Source of the DNA: Oxalobacteraceae bacterium UBA6704
Lineage (GTDB): Bacteria > Pseudomonadota > Gammaproteobacteria > Burkholderiales > Burkholderiaceae_D
Assembly: GCA_002454505.1 (NCBI GenBank)
Contig: DKJA01000214.1
Coordinates: 399-61,716 of the forward strand
Direction: 5' to 3'
Length of the DNA stretch: 61,318 nucleotides
How positions within the stretch are numbered: position 1 is the first letter of the stretch; every line of letters begins with the position of its first letter. Shown here one piece after another: positions 8,921 to 18,181 of the stretch. Under the pieces are notes generated by a model. The model was not told the DNA's origin. It saw only the letters and a program-made list of their open reading frames with translations, and did not search any database. A program made the position numbers and the translations under genes.

Positions 8921-8949
8921 GGGCCGCAGTCTGTCACGGACTGCGGCCC
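8921..8949 (+). terminator. Hairpin terminator after the aldehyde dehydrogenase
   Basis: A perfect 11-base-pair stem, GGGCCGCAGTC (8921-8931) and GACTGCGGCCC (8939-8949), with a 7-base loop. GTCAGTTTT follows. It lies between the dehydrogenase stop and the deoA ribosome-binding site (AAAGAAAGAGAG), so it may terminate or attenuate transcription within the deo block. Confidence 0.6.
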
Positions 8950-8975
8950 GTCAGTTTTAAAGAAAGAGAGAACAC

Positions 8976-10298
8976 ATGTACCTGCCACAGGAAATCATCC
9001 GCAAGAAGCGCGATGGCGGCGTAATGAGCACCGAGGAAATCCGCTTCTTCGTCGAAGGCATCACCTCCGGCCGCACCACGGAAGGCCAGATCGCCGCGCT
9101 GGCGATGGCCGTCTTCTTCAACGACATGACGATGGACGAGCGCGTGGCGTTCACGCTGGCGATGCGCGACTCCGGCGACGTGCTGGAATGGAAATCGCTG
9201 AGCCTGCCGGGCCCCGTGATGGACAAGCATTCGACGGGCGGCGTGGGCGACGTGGTGTCGCTGCTGCTTGGCCCGATGATCGCCGCCTGCGGCGGCTTCG
9301 TGCCGATGATCTCCGGCCGCGGCCTGGGCCACACCGGCGGCACGCTGGACAAATTCGATTCGATCCCCGGCTACACGACGGTGCCGGACAATGAACTGTT
9401 CCGCAAGGTCGTGCGCGAAGTGGGCGTCGCGATCATTGGCCAGACGGCCGCGCTGGCGCCGGCGGACAAGCGTTTCTACGGCATCCGCGACGTGACGGCG
9501 ACGGTGGAATCGGTGGCGATGATCACCGGCTCGATCCTGTCGAAGAAGCTGTCGGCGGGCCTGGACGTGCTGGCGATGGACGTCAAAGCGGGCAGCGGCG
9601 CCTTCATGCCGACATACGACAAATCGGTGGAGCTGGCCGAGTCGATCGTCAAGGTCGGCAATGGCGCGGGCATGCTGACGTCGGCGCTGCTGACGGACAT
9701 GAACGAGTCGCTGGCGCCCGCCGCCGGCAACGCGGTGGAAGTGCGCTGCGCGGTCGATTACCTGACCGGCAAGGCGCGTCCGGCGCGCCTGCACGAAGTG
9801 ACGATGGCGCTGTGCGCCGAGATGCTCGTGCTGGGCAAGCTGGCCGCCAACGAAACGGAAGCGCGTGCCAAGCTGCAGGCATCGCTGGACTCGGGCGAGG
9901 CGCTGGTGCGCTTCGCGAAGATGGTCTCGGCGCTGGGCGGCCCGACCGACTTCGTCGAGAAGATGGATACGCACCTGGAAACGGCACCGGTCATCGTGCC
10001 GGTGCCCGCACCGCGCGCCGGTTACGCGTCGGCGACCAACTGCCGCGGCCTGGGCCTGGCCGTCGTCGCGCTGGGCGGCGGCCGCACCCGCCCGCAGGAT
10101 GCGATCGACTTTGCCGTCGGCCTCACCGGGCTGGTGGAGCTGGGCCAGAAAGTGGACGCCGGCCAGCCGCTGGCGCTGGTCCACGCCCGCACGCCGGAAG
10201 CGGCCGCCCGCGCCGTCGCCGAAGTGCAGGCCGCGTACACGATCGCCGATGCGGCGCCTGCCGCGAACCCGATCGTCTATCGCACGATCCGCCCGTAA
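8976..10298 (+). CDS. deoA: Thymidine phosphorylase
   Basis: A 440-residue pyrimidine nucleoside phosphorylase, the normal length of DeoA. It splits thymidine or deoxyuridine with phosphate to the base and deoxyribose 1-phosphate. The family signature SGRGLGHTGGTLDK is present, as are the phosphate-binding KHSTGGVGD and the KAGSGAFMP segment. A strong AAGAAAGAGAG stretch precedes the ATG. It supplies thymine and uracil to the reductive pathway at 27-34 kb and the sugar to DeoB. The gene order deoB-deoC-ALDH-deoA-cdd suggests one regulon, although a hairpin separates deoA from the ALDH gene. Confidence 0.95.
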   Translation: MYLPQEIIRKKRDGGVMSTEEIRFFVEGITSGRTTEGQIAALAMAVFFNDMTMDERVAFTLAMRDSGDVLEWKSLSLPGPVMDKHSTGGVGDVVSLLLGPMIAACGGFVPMISGRGLGHTGGTLDKFDSIPGYTTVPDNELFRKVVREVGVAIIGQTAALAPADKRFYGIRDVTATVESVAMITGSILSKKLSAGLDVLAMDVKAGSGAFMPTYDKSVELAESIVKVGNGAGMLTSALLTDMNESLAPAAGNAVEVRCAVDYLTGKARPARLHEVTMALCAEMLVLGKLAANETEARAKLQASLDSGEALVRFAKMVSALGGPTDFVEKMDTHLETAPVIVPVPAPRAGYASATNCRGLGLAVVALGGGRTRPQDAIDFAVGLTGLVELGQKVDAGQPLALVHARTPEAAARAVAEVQAAYTIADAAPAANPIVYRTIRP

Positions 10299-10390
10299 AA
10301 AAGTTGCCAGAAAAATGGGGACAGACCCCATTTTTCTGGAAATAATTGCCTGAAAAATGGGGTCTGTCCCCATTTTTTGAGCAACTTTTT
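10298..10390. repeat. Double-hairpin palindromic element, GGGGACAGACCCC type
   Basis: Two perfect hairpins: 10307-10339 (14-base stem around the loop ACAGA) and 10353-10377 (10-base stem around TCTGT). The second is the reverse complement of the first, so the whole element is also one long inverted repeat closed by outer arms AAAAAGTTGC (10298-10307) and GCAACTTTTT (10381-10390). The centre carries GGAAATAATTGCC. It fills almost the whole gap between deoA and cdd. Such a structure would stop transcription in both directions or act as a REP-like element. Confidence 0.85.
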
Positions 10391-10400
10391 GAGAGTGACC

Positions 10401-10805
10401 ATGAACACCGAACAATTGATCGAAGAAGCCAAGGCTGCGCGGCTGAAGGCTTATACGCCGTACTCCAACTTCAAGGTGGGGGCGGCGCTGCTGGCCAGTG
10501 ACGGCAAGGTTTTCCACGGCTGTAATGTTGAGAACGCGTCGTATGGCCTGTGCAACTGCGCCGAGCGCACGGCGTTCTTCAGCGCCTTTGCGCACGGTTA
10601 CAAGCAGGGCGATTTCAGCAAGCTCGTCGTCGTCGGCGAGACGGATGGCCCGATCGCGCCATGCGGTGCGTGCCGCCAGGTGATCCTGGAACTGGGCGGC
10701 AACGCGCTGCCCGTCGTGCTGACCAACCTGAAGGGCGACGTGTACGAAACCACCGCCGCCGCCCAGCTGCCGAATGCCTTCGGCGGCCAGGACCTGCAGA
10801 AGTAA
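10401..10805 (+). CDS. cdd: Cytidine deaminase
   Basis: A 134-residue homotetrameric-type cytidine deaminase that converts (deoxy)cytidine to (deoxy)uridine with release of ammonia. Zinc ligands and the catalytic Glu are clear: NCAERTA (Cys-Ala-Glu) and PCGACRQ (two Cys). The N-terminal AYTPYSNFKVGAAL block and VENASYG substrate-binding segment are also typical. The ATG at 10401, behind GAGAGTG, is preferred over an in-frame upstream ATG inside the palindromic element. Its product is the substrate for DeoA-type phosphorolysis. A second, frameshifted deaminase follows 20 bases on. Confidence 0.95.
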   Translation: MNTEQLIEEAKAARLKAYTPYSNFKVGAALLASDGKVFHGCNVENASYGLCNCAERTAFFSAFAHGYKQGDFSKLVVVGETDGPIAPCGACRQVILELGGNALPVVLTNLKGDVYETTAAAQLPNAFGGQDLQK

Positions 10806-10825
10806 ATACCGGTGAAAGAAGCGCG

Positions 10826-12039
10826 GTGAAAAAGACGATCGACGTGCAGGCCGCCGTCGCCATCGCGGCGGGCGAGGCCATCGCCGCGAAGACGCAGGGC
10901 ACGTTCGGCGTCGGCGCCTTGCTGCTGGACCACTTCGGCAATGTGCTGAAGGCGATCCACAACAACGTCATCCGCGACGGCCTGATCTGGGATCCCACCG
11001 CGCATGGCGAACGCCAGCTGATCGACTGGTACTACGCCGAAGTCGCAAGGGCGCGCAGCTGCCGGCGCCGCGCGAGCTGACCATCGTCACGTCGCTGGAC
11101 CCGTGCTGCATGTGCGCGGGCGCGATCCTCTCCGCCGGCTTCAACGTGGTGGTCGCGGCCAGCGACCGCAATGCCGGCATCGATTGCGATGGCACCGGCA
11201 CGTTTGCGGCGCTGCCGCCCGCCTTGCAGCAGCAGGCGCAGCAGACGTTCGCTTATCCCGCCGTGCTCGGCACCTCGTCGTATGCGCGCGAGGCGAAGGG
11301 GGCACCGCCGCCTTCCTTCTTCATCGGCAAGACCATCGCCGAACCCACGCTGGCCCTGTGCTCGCTCGTGTTCGAAGCCACCACCGAGACGGTGAAGGAC
11401 CTGTTCGACAACGATCCGCCCCGCGCCGCATTGCTCGACCCGGCCACGCTGCCGGACGACCACCCGATCGTCCGCGCACTGAAGCGCACCAGCCCGGATG
11501 CGCTGACCTACCGCGCGGCGCCGCGGCAGCCGGATGCCGGCCTCGCGCCTTACCTGCTGCACGCGATGGAGCGCGACCGGGCGCAGGGCGGCAGCGGCAA
11601 TGCCGTCGCGCTGCTCGATGCGTTCGGCAACCTGCTGCTGTGCAGCCATGGTCGGCGCACGCAGTCCGGCATCCGCACCGCGTTCATGGAATGCACGCGG
11701 GCTTATGCGCAGCTGCGCTACAAACTGATGGAAGGCGCCGACGCCGCGCGCCAGCTGGAAGTGCGCCGCTACCTGGGCCACCCGAAGGATGGCACGTTCG
11801 TGTTCGCCGTCGGGCCGGACGACAGTGCCCACAGCTTCATGGAGCTGGGCGCCTATGGTTCGACAATGGAGGGCCCGCTGCCGGCGGATAATCCGGCGCA
11901 GTTCCAGTACGTGAAACCGGGCATGCCGGCCGACGAGCTGGAGCGCCTGTGTGCCAGCCTGCCGCCGCTGTACCGCGACCTGATCGGCATCCGCCCCATG
12001 CCGGTGACCGACACCGCACTCGCCGGCGCACTCGACTAG
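10826..12039 (+). pseudogene. Frameshifted nucleoside/cytidine deaminase-like gene
   Basis: Two open frames join into one deaminase of about 404 residues. Part one starts at GTG 10826 (AGAAG upstream) and carries the zinc motif AHGERQ (His60, Glu62). Part two, open in the -1 frame, carries the partner motif DPCCMCAGAILSAGF and continues to 12039. Translation in the second frame just before it reads KGAQLPAPRELTIVTSLDP, a natural continuation, so the break lies at about 11042-11050 and equals one missing base. Neither half alone has a full zinc site. It is either a recent pseudogene or a sequence error; the second half shows no other damage. Position after cdd suggests a nucleoside or base substrate, otherwise unknown. 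Confidence 0.75.
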
Positions 12040-12045
12040 GCCGGC

Positions 12046-12489
12046 TTACTGCAGCCGCAGCGGCTGCTCCCACGGGTCGTATGTGCCCACATTCCACACG
12101 TGGCCCTCGGGATCGCGGCACGCGAAGCCCCGCCCCCCGTAATCTTCATCCTGCAGCGGCAGCACGATCGGCGCGCCCGCCTGCAGCGCCCGTTCGTGGA
12201 CGAGGTCGGCATCGTTGACGGCCAGGTAGTTGGTCTGCGTGACGAACATGGCGGTTTCCCACGGCTGTTTCAGCAGGCGCCCGTAGTCGGTATCGAACAC
12301 GGAACCCAGCATGATCATGCCGTTGCCATAGGTGAGCTGGGCGTGCGCGACCGTGCCGTCGTCGTTGTGGACCACCAGCAGGGCTTCGAAGCCCAGCGTG
12401 TTGCACAGCCAGTCGATGGCGGCGGGCGCGTCGCGATAACGCAGGCAAGGCATGATCGTCGCGCGGGTTGCTTTCGGTATCGTCATCAT
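12046..12489 (-). CDS. VOC (glyoxalase/bleomycin-resistance) superfamily protein
   Basis: A 147-residue protein with the paired beta-alpha-beta-beta-beta modules of the vicinal oxygen chelate fold. The N-terminal half has PCLRYRDAPAAIDWLCNTLGF and the C-terminal end has the typical GRGFACRDPEGHVWNVGTY. The ATG at 12489 has GGGAG seven bases upstream; a second ATG follows directly. It resembles the PhnB/YdfO-like subgroup, often annotated as glyoxalase. Substrate cannot be told from sequence. It converges with the deaminase pseudogene (6 bases between stops) and shows no clear functional tie to the nucleoside block. Confidence 0.85.
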   Translation of the reverse strand: MMTIPKATRATIMPCLRYRDAPAAIDWLCNTLGFEALLVVHNDDGTVAHAQLTYGNGMIMLGSVFDTDYGRLLKQPWETAMFVTQTNYLAVNDADLVHERALQAGAPIVLPLQDEDYGGRGFACRDPEGHVWNVGTYDPWEQPLRLQ

Positions 12490-12668
12490 TGCACTTCTCC
12501 CTGTTGTATTGGCCGTCGCGGAGGTGAAGTCCAAAATATAGACCAGCACAATAGGCGCGGCAAGCGAGGTCAGGCAGTGCAAATGGTGTCGTTGTCAGAC
12601 CTCAGACGAGCGACAGGCATGATGCAAGTAATGTGCCGTGGTGCCGGCGCGACGTTGCCTGCCGGACT

Positions 12669-13910
12669 CTACGACACCGACGCGCGGGCCGGGCGGCCGG
12701 CCTGCCGCGCGATGCTCTGCAGGTCCAGCGGCCGCGTCACGCGGTGGCGCGCCAGCGCCGCGGCGCCAACAGCTACCGCATCCGCGCCGAAGTGCGACGT
12801 TCGGATGTCCGGCGGTGCCAGCATCGTTTCATCCGCATAAGCCGCCAGCACGGCCCGCGCCGGCGCAATGAAGGTATCGCCCAGCAACAACGCCGGGCCG
12901 CCGATGACGATGGCCATCGGATCGAAGCTGGCCCACAGATTGTTCAGCAGCACGCCCAGCTGGCGGCCGGCCTGCTGCACTGCCACGCAAGTGGCCGCGT
13001 CGCCGCTTTTGACACGATCGAACAGCCGCTCCAGCGCGGCATAGGCGGGCCTTGCCTCGCCCAGCAGCGCACCCAGGCCGATCAGCGCATCGGCGCAGCC
13101 GCGCCGGCCGCACGAGCAGCGGGGGCCATCGACCTGCAGGATCGCGTGACCGACTTCGCCGGCAAAGCCGTGCAGCCCCGTCAGCAGGCGGTCGCTGACG
13201 ATGACGCCCGCGCCGACGCCATAACCGATCGACAGGTAGATCAGCGGATCGGTGGCCGACTGCGGCGTGAACTCGAACTCGGCCAGCGCCGCCACGTTGG
13301 CTTCGTTCTGCATGTACAGCGGCTGACCTTCCAGCAGCGAGCCGGCAAACTGTTCCCGCACCAGGCTGCCGACATCCACATTGCGCCAGCCCAGGTGAGG
13401 CGCGTGACGGAGCATGCCGGTGGCCTCGTCCACCGCGCCGTGCAGTCCCAGGCCGGTGCCCAGCACGCGCCGCGGGCCGCCCGAGGCGTCGGGCCGGGCC
13501 AGCCGGCGCGCCACGCGCACCAGCGCCTGCGCCACGAGGCGGATGCAGGAGGCGGGGTCCTGCGCGTCGTCGTAGGGCACGATGCGGCTGTCCAGCACGA
13601 CGCCCAGCAGGTTGGTGGCGACAACGCGCGCTTCGTCCACGCCAACGTCCGCACCGAGCAGCACGAGGCGGCCCGCATCGAGGTGCAGCGGCGTGGCGCG
13701 CCGGCCCACGTCGCCGGTGATCATCAGCTCGCGTTCGGCCAGCCAGCCTTCGTCCATCAGCTCGCGCACGAGCTGGGTGATGGTGGATTTGGTCAGGCCC
13801 AGCACGTCCGCCAGCGCCGCGCGCGACAGCCCCGGCTGCAGGCTGACCTGGCGCACCAGCGCCATCCGGTTGATCTGTTTCAGGAGTTGCTGGTCGCCGG
13901 TGACGGGCAT
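12669..13910 (-). CDS. ROK-family transcriptional repressor
   Basis: A 413-residue repressor-type ROK protein. The N-terminal winged helix (about 20-70, SRAALADVLGLTKSTITQLV) is fused to an ROK sugar-kinase-like domain with the zinc motif CSCGRRGCAD and a GYGVGAGVI glycine loop. NagC, Mlc and XylR-type repressors have this form and usually respond to a sugar or sugar phosphate. ATG 13910 (MPVTGDQQLLKQINR) is the natural start; the longer open frame upstream is AT-rich intergenic DNA. It diverges from the TonB-dependent receptor at 14323, its most likely target, which suggests glycan or sugar uptake. Confidence 0.9.
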   Translation of the reverse strand: MPVTGDQQLLKQINRMALVRQVSLQPGLSRAALADVLGLTKSTITQLVRELMDEGWLAERELMITGDVGRRATPLHLDAGRLVLLGADVGVDEARVVATNLLGVVLDSRIVPYDDAQDPASCIRLVAQALVRVARRLARPDASGGPRRVLGTGLGLHGAVDEATGMLRHAPHLGWRNVDVGSLVREQFAGSLLEGQPLYMQNEANVAALAEFEFTPQSATDPLIYLSIGYGVGAGVIVSDRLLTGLHGFAGEVGHAILQVDGPRCSCGRRGCADALIGLGALLGEARPAYAALERLFDRVKSGDAATCVAVQQAGRQLGVLLNNLWASFDPMAIVIGGPALLLGDTFIAPARAVLAAYADETMLAPPDIRTSHFGADAVAVGAAALARHRVTRPLDLQSIARQAGRPARASVS

Positions 13911-14322
13911 GGCTCGTGTGCGTGGTTCGGATGTGATGATTATGCAACACGCAAACCACCGGCGGCCTTTTTTATCGAGGCAGCAACCGCCTTGCAAGTC
14001 GTCGGACCGGTCGTGGCCGCTTTTCACCAATGCTTTCCCGAAGTCGTTGATTTGATTATGAAAACGTTTTCGGCGCGCTCCCGGGAATTGGCAGCACGCG
14101 CCGAAAAGCCTGCAACGACGGGCGTTATGGCCAATAAACCTCTCAGGAATGAACAATATTAATTTGTTCGTTCGATTGACCAATTACCGGTGTTTCCATA
14201 ATCTTCGTGCAAGACATCCGCTCACGGATGCGGTCCCACAGCGAAATCAGACATGGGGCAGGTGAGTTCCCGTACCACCGACCAGCGCCTTCAGGGCGTT
14301 CCATAAAAACAGAGGAGACAAC
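13911..14322. promoter_or_regulatory. Divergent ROK/TonB-receptor control region with a 12-base palindrome
   Basis: This 412-base gap holds no gene I can support. It is less GC-rich than its surroundings. At 14060-14071 is the perfect palindrome GAAAACGTTTTC, which resembles operators of LacI-type and related sugar regulators. A TTGACCA at 14176-14182 is unpaired. The receptor ribosome-binding site AGAGGAG lies at about 14311. A repressor bound at the palindrome could control one or both of the flanking genes. Confidence 0.5.
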
Positions 14323-17300
14323 GTGCTGCACACACATAAAAGGGACGCCTTGCGTCCCGAGTCCTATCCCCACGTCCGGTTGCGCCTGATCACCCTGGCC
14401 GTCGCCAGCGCCTGCACCACCTTCATCGCACCGGCCCACGGCCAGGATGCCACCACGGCCGCCGCACCGGCGGATGCGAATGGCAACGCGGCCACCGTCG
14501 TCGTCACCGGCATCCGCGCCAGCATGCAGTCGACGCTGAACCTGAAGCGGGGTTCGGACGGCATCGTCGACGGCATCGTGGCCGACGATATCGGCAAATT
14601 CCCCGACACGAACCTGGCCGAATCGCTGCAGCGCATCAGCGGCGTGTCGATCGATCGCAACCGGGGCGAGGGCGCGCAGGTCACCGTGCGCGGCGTCGGG
14701 CCGGACCTGAACATGGTGCTGCTGAACGGCCGCCAGATGCCCACGTCGAACCTGGGCGACCTGGCCGGCCGCGCGTTCGACTTCTCGAACCTGGCATCCG
14801 AATCGGTATCGCAGATCCAGGTGTACAAGAGCGCCCGCGCGGACACGCCGCCGGGCGGCATCGGCGCCACCATCAACATCATGACGGCGCGCCCGCTGGA
14901 ACTGGGCAAGCAGGCCAGCGTCGGCGTCAAGGCCGTCTACGACAGTTCGAACGACCGGCTGCCGATGGAGGACAAGGCCAGGCGTTCGTACACGCCGGAG
15001 TTCTCCGGCATCTACAGCACCACGTGGGGCGATGGCATGTTCGGCGTGGCCGTCAGCGCCAGCTACCAGGAACGCAACCTGGGCGCCAACACGGCCTCGA
15101 TCACCAACGGCTGGAAGGGCCCGTTCCGCGGCGACGCCACCGGCACCGGCACGATTCCGCAGGCCGGCGAGCCGGGCTTCGGCGCCATCGAGAACCGTCC
15201 CGGCGCATCCGACGTGTACTCGGTGCCGCAGAATATCTCCTACTTCATGCGCGGCTCGCAGCGGCAGCGCACCAACGGCCAGCTGACGTTCCAGTTCCGT
15301 CCCGACAAGGACCTGACGACGACGCTGGATTACACCTATTCCGAAAACAGGGTGCAGACGAAGTACCACGAGCTGTCGGCCTGGTTCAACTTCGGCCCGT
15401 CGACGAGCAGGTGGACGGATGGCCCGATCGCGTCGCCGCTGTACTATCAAGAAAACGTTGCCAACCAGGATATCGCGATGAACGGCGGCGATTACGCCAC
15501 CAAGTCGCAGAACGATTCGATCGGCTTCAACGCCCAGTGGAAGGCATCGCGCGACCTGAAGCTGACGTTCGATGCCCACCATTCCGTTGCCGAATCGAAG
15601 AAGGACAGCCCGTTCGGCTCGAACAACGACCTGGCCACGGTCAGCTTCAGCCGCGGCAACACGGGCGTCGACTTCACCCACTACATGCCGGTGCTGTCGA
15701 TCGAAGGCGCCGACTTCGACCGCGCGCCGATGCAGGTGTCCGGCTCGTGGTTCCAGGACGGCTACCAGAAGATGGAGATCGACCAGGCGCAGGCGGGCGG
15801 CAAGCTGAAACTGTTCGAGGCGTCGGAGCTGAACTTCGGGCTGGCGCTGACGAACGTGAAGAACCGCTCGGCGTTCCAGCAGGTGCAGCGCGACACGTGG
15901 GGCGGCGCGACGACGCCGGCCGACTACCCGCAGGACATGTGGCGCGCCGATTCCTTGAGCCGCTACTTCCGGGAGCTGGGCGGCTCCAACGACCCGGCGC
16001 TGTTCCAGCAGATCCACCTGTTCGACTTCGCCGCGATGCGCCAGCGCGTGTCCGATGCGACGGGCCTGCCGGACATGTACCTGCCCAGCCTCGACAACCC
16101 GGACTACGACCGCCGCACGACGGAAAAGAGCAAGGCGCTGCACATGCAGTTCAATACGGAGTGGGATACGGCGATGCCGATGCACACCGGCGTCGGCTTC
16201 CGCTACGAGAAGACGGACGTGACGTCCACCGCGCTGTCGCAGACGGTGGCCGGCGTGAACTGGGTGTCCCAGAACGAGCTGCCGTATGTCTTCAGCGGCA
16301 AGGACTTCATGACGCTGAAGGGCAAGTACCACCACTTCCTGCCGAGTCTCGACTGGGACATGGACGTGCGCTCCGACTTCAAGGTGCGCGCCAGCTACGG
16401 CCAGACGATCGGCCGTCCCCGCTACGACCAGATCCAGGGCGGCACGACGATCAACCCGACCGGCACCGTCACCAACGGCACGGGCTCGCGCGGCAATCCG
16501 CAGCTGGAACCCGTGAAGTCGAAGAACATCGACCTGTCGGCGGAGTGGTACTACCAGCGCCAGAGCCTTGTGTCGCTGGGCCTGTTCCATAAAAGCCTGT
16601 CCAACTATGCGGGCCAGACGGTGTTGACGGAAACCTCCGGCAACGTGACGACGCCCATCGGCGGCAAGTACTGGAACGCGGCGCTGGCGGCGGGCTGCAT
16701 CGCGACGGATACGACCTGCATCCGCAACTACATCTTCCGCAACTTCGACGGCCAGCTCGGCGTCACGCGCGGCGCGGACAATGCACTGGGCAACGCCACC
16801 GGCACGATCACCGGCATTCCGGGCGATCCGTTGGCGAAGTACCAGATCACCACCTTCGTCAACGAGAAGTCGGCCAACCTGAAGGGCGCCGAGGTGAACT
16901 GGCAGCATATGTTCGGCAACAGCGGCTTCGGCTTCCAGGCCAACTACACCTACGTGAAGTCGAACCTGAAGTACGACAACGCCGGTGCCGGCAACCAGTT
17001 CGCGCTGGTGGGGCTGTCCGATTCGGCCAACCTGATCGGCATCTACGAAGACGCCAAGTGGTCGATCCGCGCCGCGTACAACTGGCGCGACGAGTTCCTG
17101 TCGTCCGTCACCGACCAGGCGGGCGCCAATCCCCAGTACGTGGAACCGTATGGCCAGCTTGACCTGTCGATCGGCTACAACGTGACGAAGAACCTGAGCC
17201 TGTCGCTGGAAGCGATCAACCTCAACGACGAGACGCAGCGGATTCACGGGCGGACGAAGACGATGGTGCTGAGTGCCACGCAGGGCGGGCCAAGGTATAT

Positions 17301-17325
17301 GGTGGGGGCGCGGTACAAGTTCTAG
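14323..17325 (+). CDS. TonB-dependent receptor, Xanthomonas/Caulobacter type
   Basis: A 1000-residue outer-membrane transporter. A signal-like N-terminus (LITLAVASACTTFIAPAHG, about residues 22-40) precedes a plug domain (about 55-190: TVVVTGIRASMQSTL; PDTNLAESLQRISGVSID; VRGVGPDLNMVLLNGRQ) and a long 22-strand-type beta barrel that ends with the expected aromatic residue (GARYKF). The start is GTG with AGAGGAG five bases upstream. This subfamily commonly imports plant or algal oligosaccharides, and the divergent ROK repressor and the LacI-like palindrome support a sugar substrate. No glycoside hydrolase or inner-membrane permease lies next to it, so the ligand stays unknown. Confidence 0.92.
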   Translation: MLHTHKRDALRPESYPHVRLRLITLAVASACTTFIAPAHGQDATTAAAPADANGNAATVVVTGIRASMQSTLNLKRGSDGIVDGIVADDIGKFPDTNLAESLQRISGVSIDRNRGEGAQVTVRGVGPDLNMVLLNGRQMPTSNLGDLAGRAFDFSNLASESVSQIQVYKSARADTPPGGIGATINIMTARPLELGKQASVGVKAVYDSSNDRLPMEDKARRSYTPEFSGIYSTTWGDGMFGVAVSASYQERNLGANTASITNGWKGPFRGDATGTGTIPQAGEPGFGAIENRPGASDVYSVPQNISYFMRGSQRQRTNGQLTFQFRPDKDLTTTLDYTYSENRVQTKYHELSAWFNFGPSTSRWTDGPIASPLYYQENVANQDIAMNGGDYATKSQNDSIGFNAQWKASRDLKLTFDAHHSVAESKKDSPFGSNNDLATVSFSRGNTGVDFTHYMPVLSIEGADFDRAPMQVSGSWFQDGYQKMEIDQAQAGGKLKLFEASELNFGLALTNVKNRSAFQQVQRDTWGGATTPADYPQDMWRADSLSRYFRELGGSNDPALFQQIHLFDFAAMRQRVSDATGLPDMYLPSLDNPDYDRRTTEKSKALHMQFNTEWDTAMPMHTGVGFRYEKTDVTSTALSQTVAGVNWVSQNELPYVFSGKDFMTLKGKYHHFLPSLDWDMDVRSDFKVRASYGQTIGRPRYDQIQGGTTINPTGTVTNGTGSRGNPQLEPVKSKNIDLSAEWYYQRQSLVSLGLFHKSLSNYAGQTVLTETSGNVTTPIGGKYWNAALAAGCIATDTTCIRNYIFRNFDGQLGVTRGADNALGNATGTITGIPGDPLAKYQITTFVNEKSANLKGAEVNWQHMFGNSGFGFQANYTYVKSNLKYDNAGAGNQFALVGLSDSANLIGIYEDAKWSIRAAYNWRDEFLSSVTDQAGANPQYVEPYGQLDLSIGYNVTKNLSLSLEAINLNDETQRIHGRTKTMVLSATQGGPRYMVGARYKF

Positions 17326-17344
17326 TTGGCATCTGCTCACGCAG

Positions 17345-17410
17345 AAAACCGGTGACAGGCACCATTTGTTTGGAAATAATTTCCCGGAAAATGGTGCCTG
17401 TCACCGTTTT
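17345..17410. repeat. Palindromic element, GGTGACAGGCACC type
   Basis: Perfect 16-base arms: 17350-17365 (CGGTGACAGGCACCAT) and 17391-17406 (its reverse complement). Each arm also holds the small palindrome GGTG-ACAGG-CACC. The spacer carries GGAAATAATT, the same centre as in the element at 10298. Runs of A and T flank the arms. It sits between two convergent genes, so it could serve as a bidirectional terminator. Confidence 0.85.
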
Positions 17411-18181
17411 TCACATCTGCTGGAACAGATACGTATTCCCCCGGCTGACCTCCAGCTCCTCCGTGGAATTCTTCACCCGCACCATCTGCCTTCCCCTTAA
17501 ATCCCGGGTCACCTCGGCGATGGCATCCACGCGCACCAGCGTGGAACGGTGAATGCGCCAGAACTCGTCCGGATCCAGTTCGTCGGCCAGCTCCTTCAAT
17601 GTCTTGCGGATCAGGACTTCGCCCTGCGCCGTCTGCACGCGCGTGTATTTCTCGTCGGCGCGGAAGAACAGGATCTCGCGCGTGCTGATCATGCGCAGGC
17701 TGGCGCCCACCTGCGCCTGGATCCAGTGCAGGTAGTCGCGCTTCGCCGTCGTGCCGCCGCCGGCCAGCAGCCGCGCCAGCTGGCTCTCGATGTCTGATGG
17801 CCGCTGGCCGATGCGCTCCTTCAGCCGCGCGCACGTGGTCTTCAGGCGCTCGCCGCCGACGGGCTTCAGCAGGTAATCCAGCGCGCCCTGTTCGAAGGCT
17901 TCGATCGCATATTGATCGTACGCGGTGACGAACACGATGTGGCACCGGTTGAACAGCTTGCGCGCCGCCTCGATGCCGGACATGCCCGGCATGCGGATGT
18001 CGAGGAACACGATGTCGGGCTTGTGCTGGCTGGCCAGGTCCACCGCTTCCACGCCGTTGGCCGCCTCCGCGACGATCTGCAACTCGGGCCAGCATTCGCG
18101 CAGCCTTGCGCGCAGCATGTCGCGCATCGGCTCCTCGTCGTCGGCGATTAGTGCAGTGGGGCTGGTATCAATACGATTCAT
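17411..18181 (-). CDS. LytTR response regulator
   Basis: A 256-residue response regulator. The receiver domain (about 8-125) has the acidic pair ADDEE, the phosphoacceptor Asp61 in VFLDIRMPGMSG and the lysine in YLLKPV. The C-terminal LytTR DNA-binding domain (about 150-255) has REILFFRADEKYT and FWRIHRSTLVRVDAI. AlgR and related proteins share this layout and control exopolysaccharide, motility or surface functions. Its start overlaps the stop of the sensor kinase gene (ATGA). Its stop codon lies only a few bases from the palindromic element. Confidence 0.93.
   Translation of the reverse strand: MNRIDTSPTALIADDEEPMRDMLRARLRECWPELQIVAEAANGVEAVDLASQHKPDIVFLDIRMPGMSGIEAARKLFNRCHIVFVTAYDQYAIEAFEQGALDYLLKPVGGERLKTTCARLKERIGQRPSDIESQLARLLAGGGTTAKRDYLHWIQAQVGASLRMISTREILFFRADEKYTRVQTAQGEVLIRKTLKELADELDPDEFWRIHRSTLVRVDAIAEVTRDLRGRQMVRVKNSTEELEVSRGNTYLFQQM

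Noticed and set aside
11040..11050. Programmed frameshift in the deaminase gene
   Set aside because: No slippery heptamer of the X XXY YYZ type and no downstream pseudoknot is obvious at GCAAGGGCG. A one-base deletion or a sequencing error is simpler.
14176..14182. TTGACCA upstream of the TonB receptor as a RutR half-site
   Set aside because: The other half (TGGTCAA) is absent; a seven-base match alone is expected by chance.
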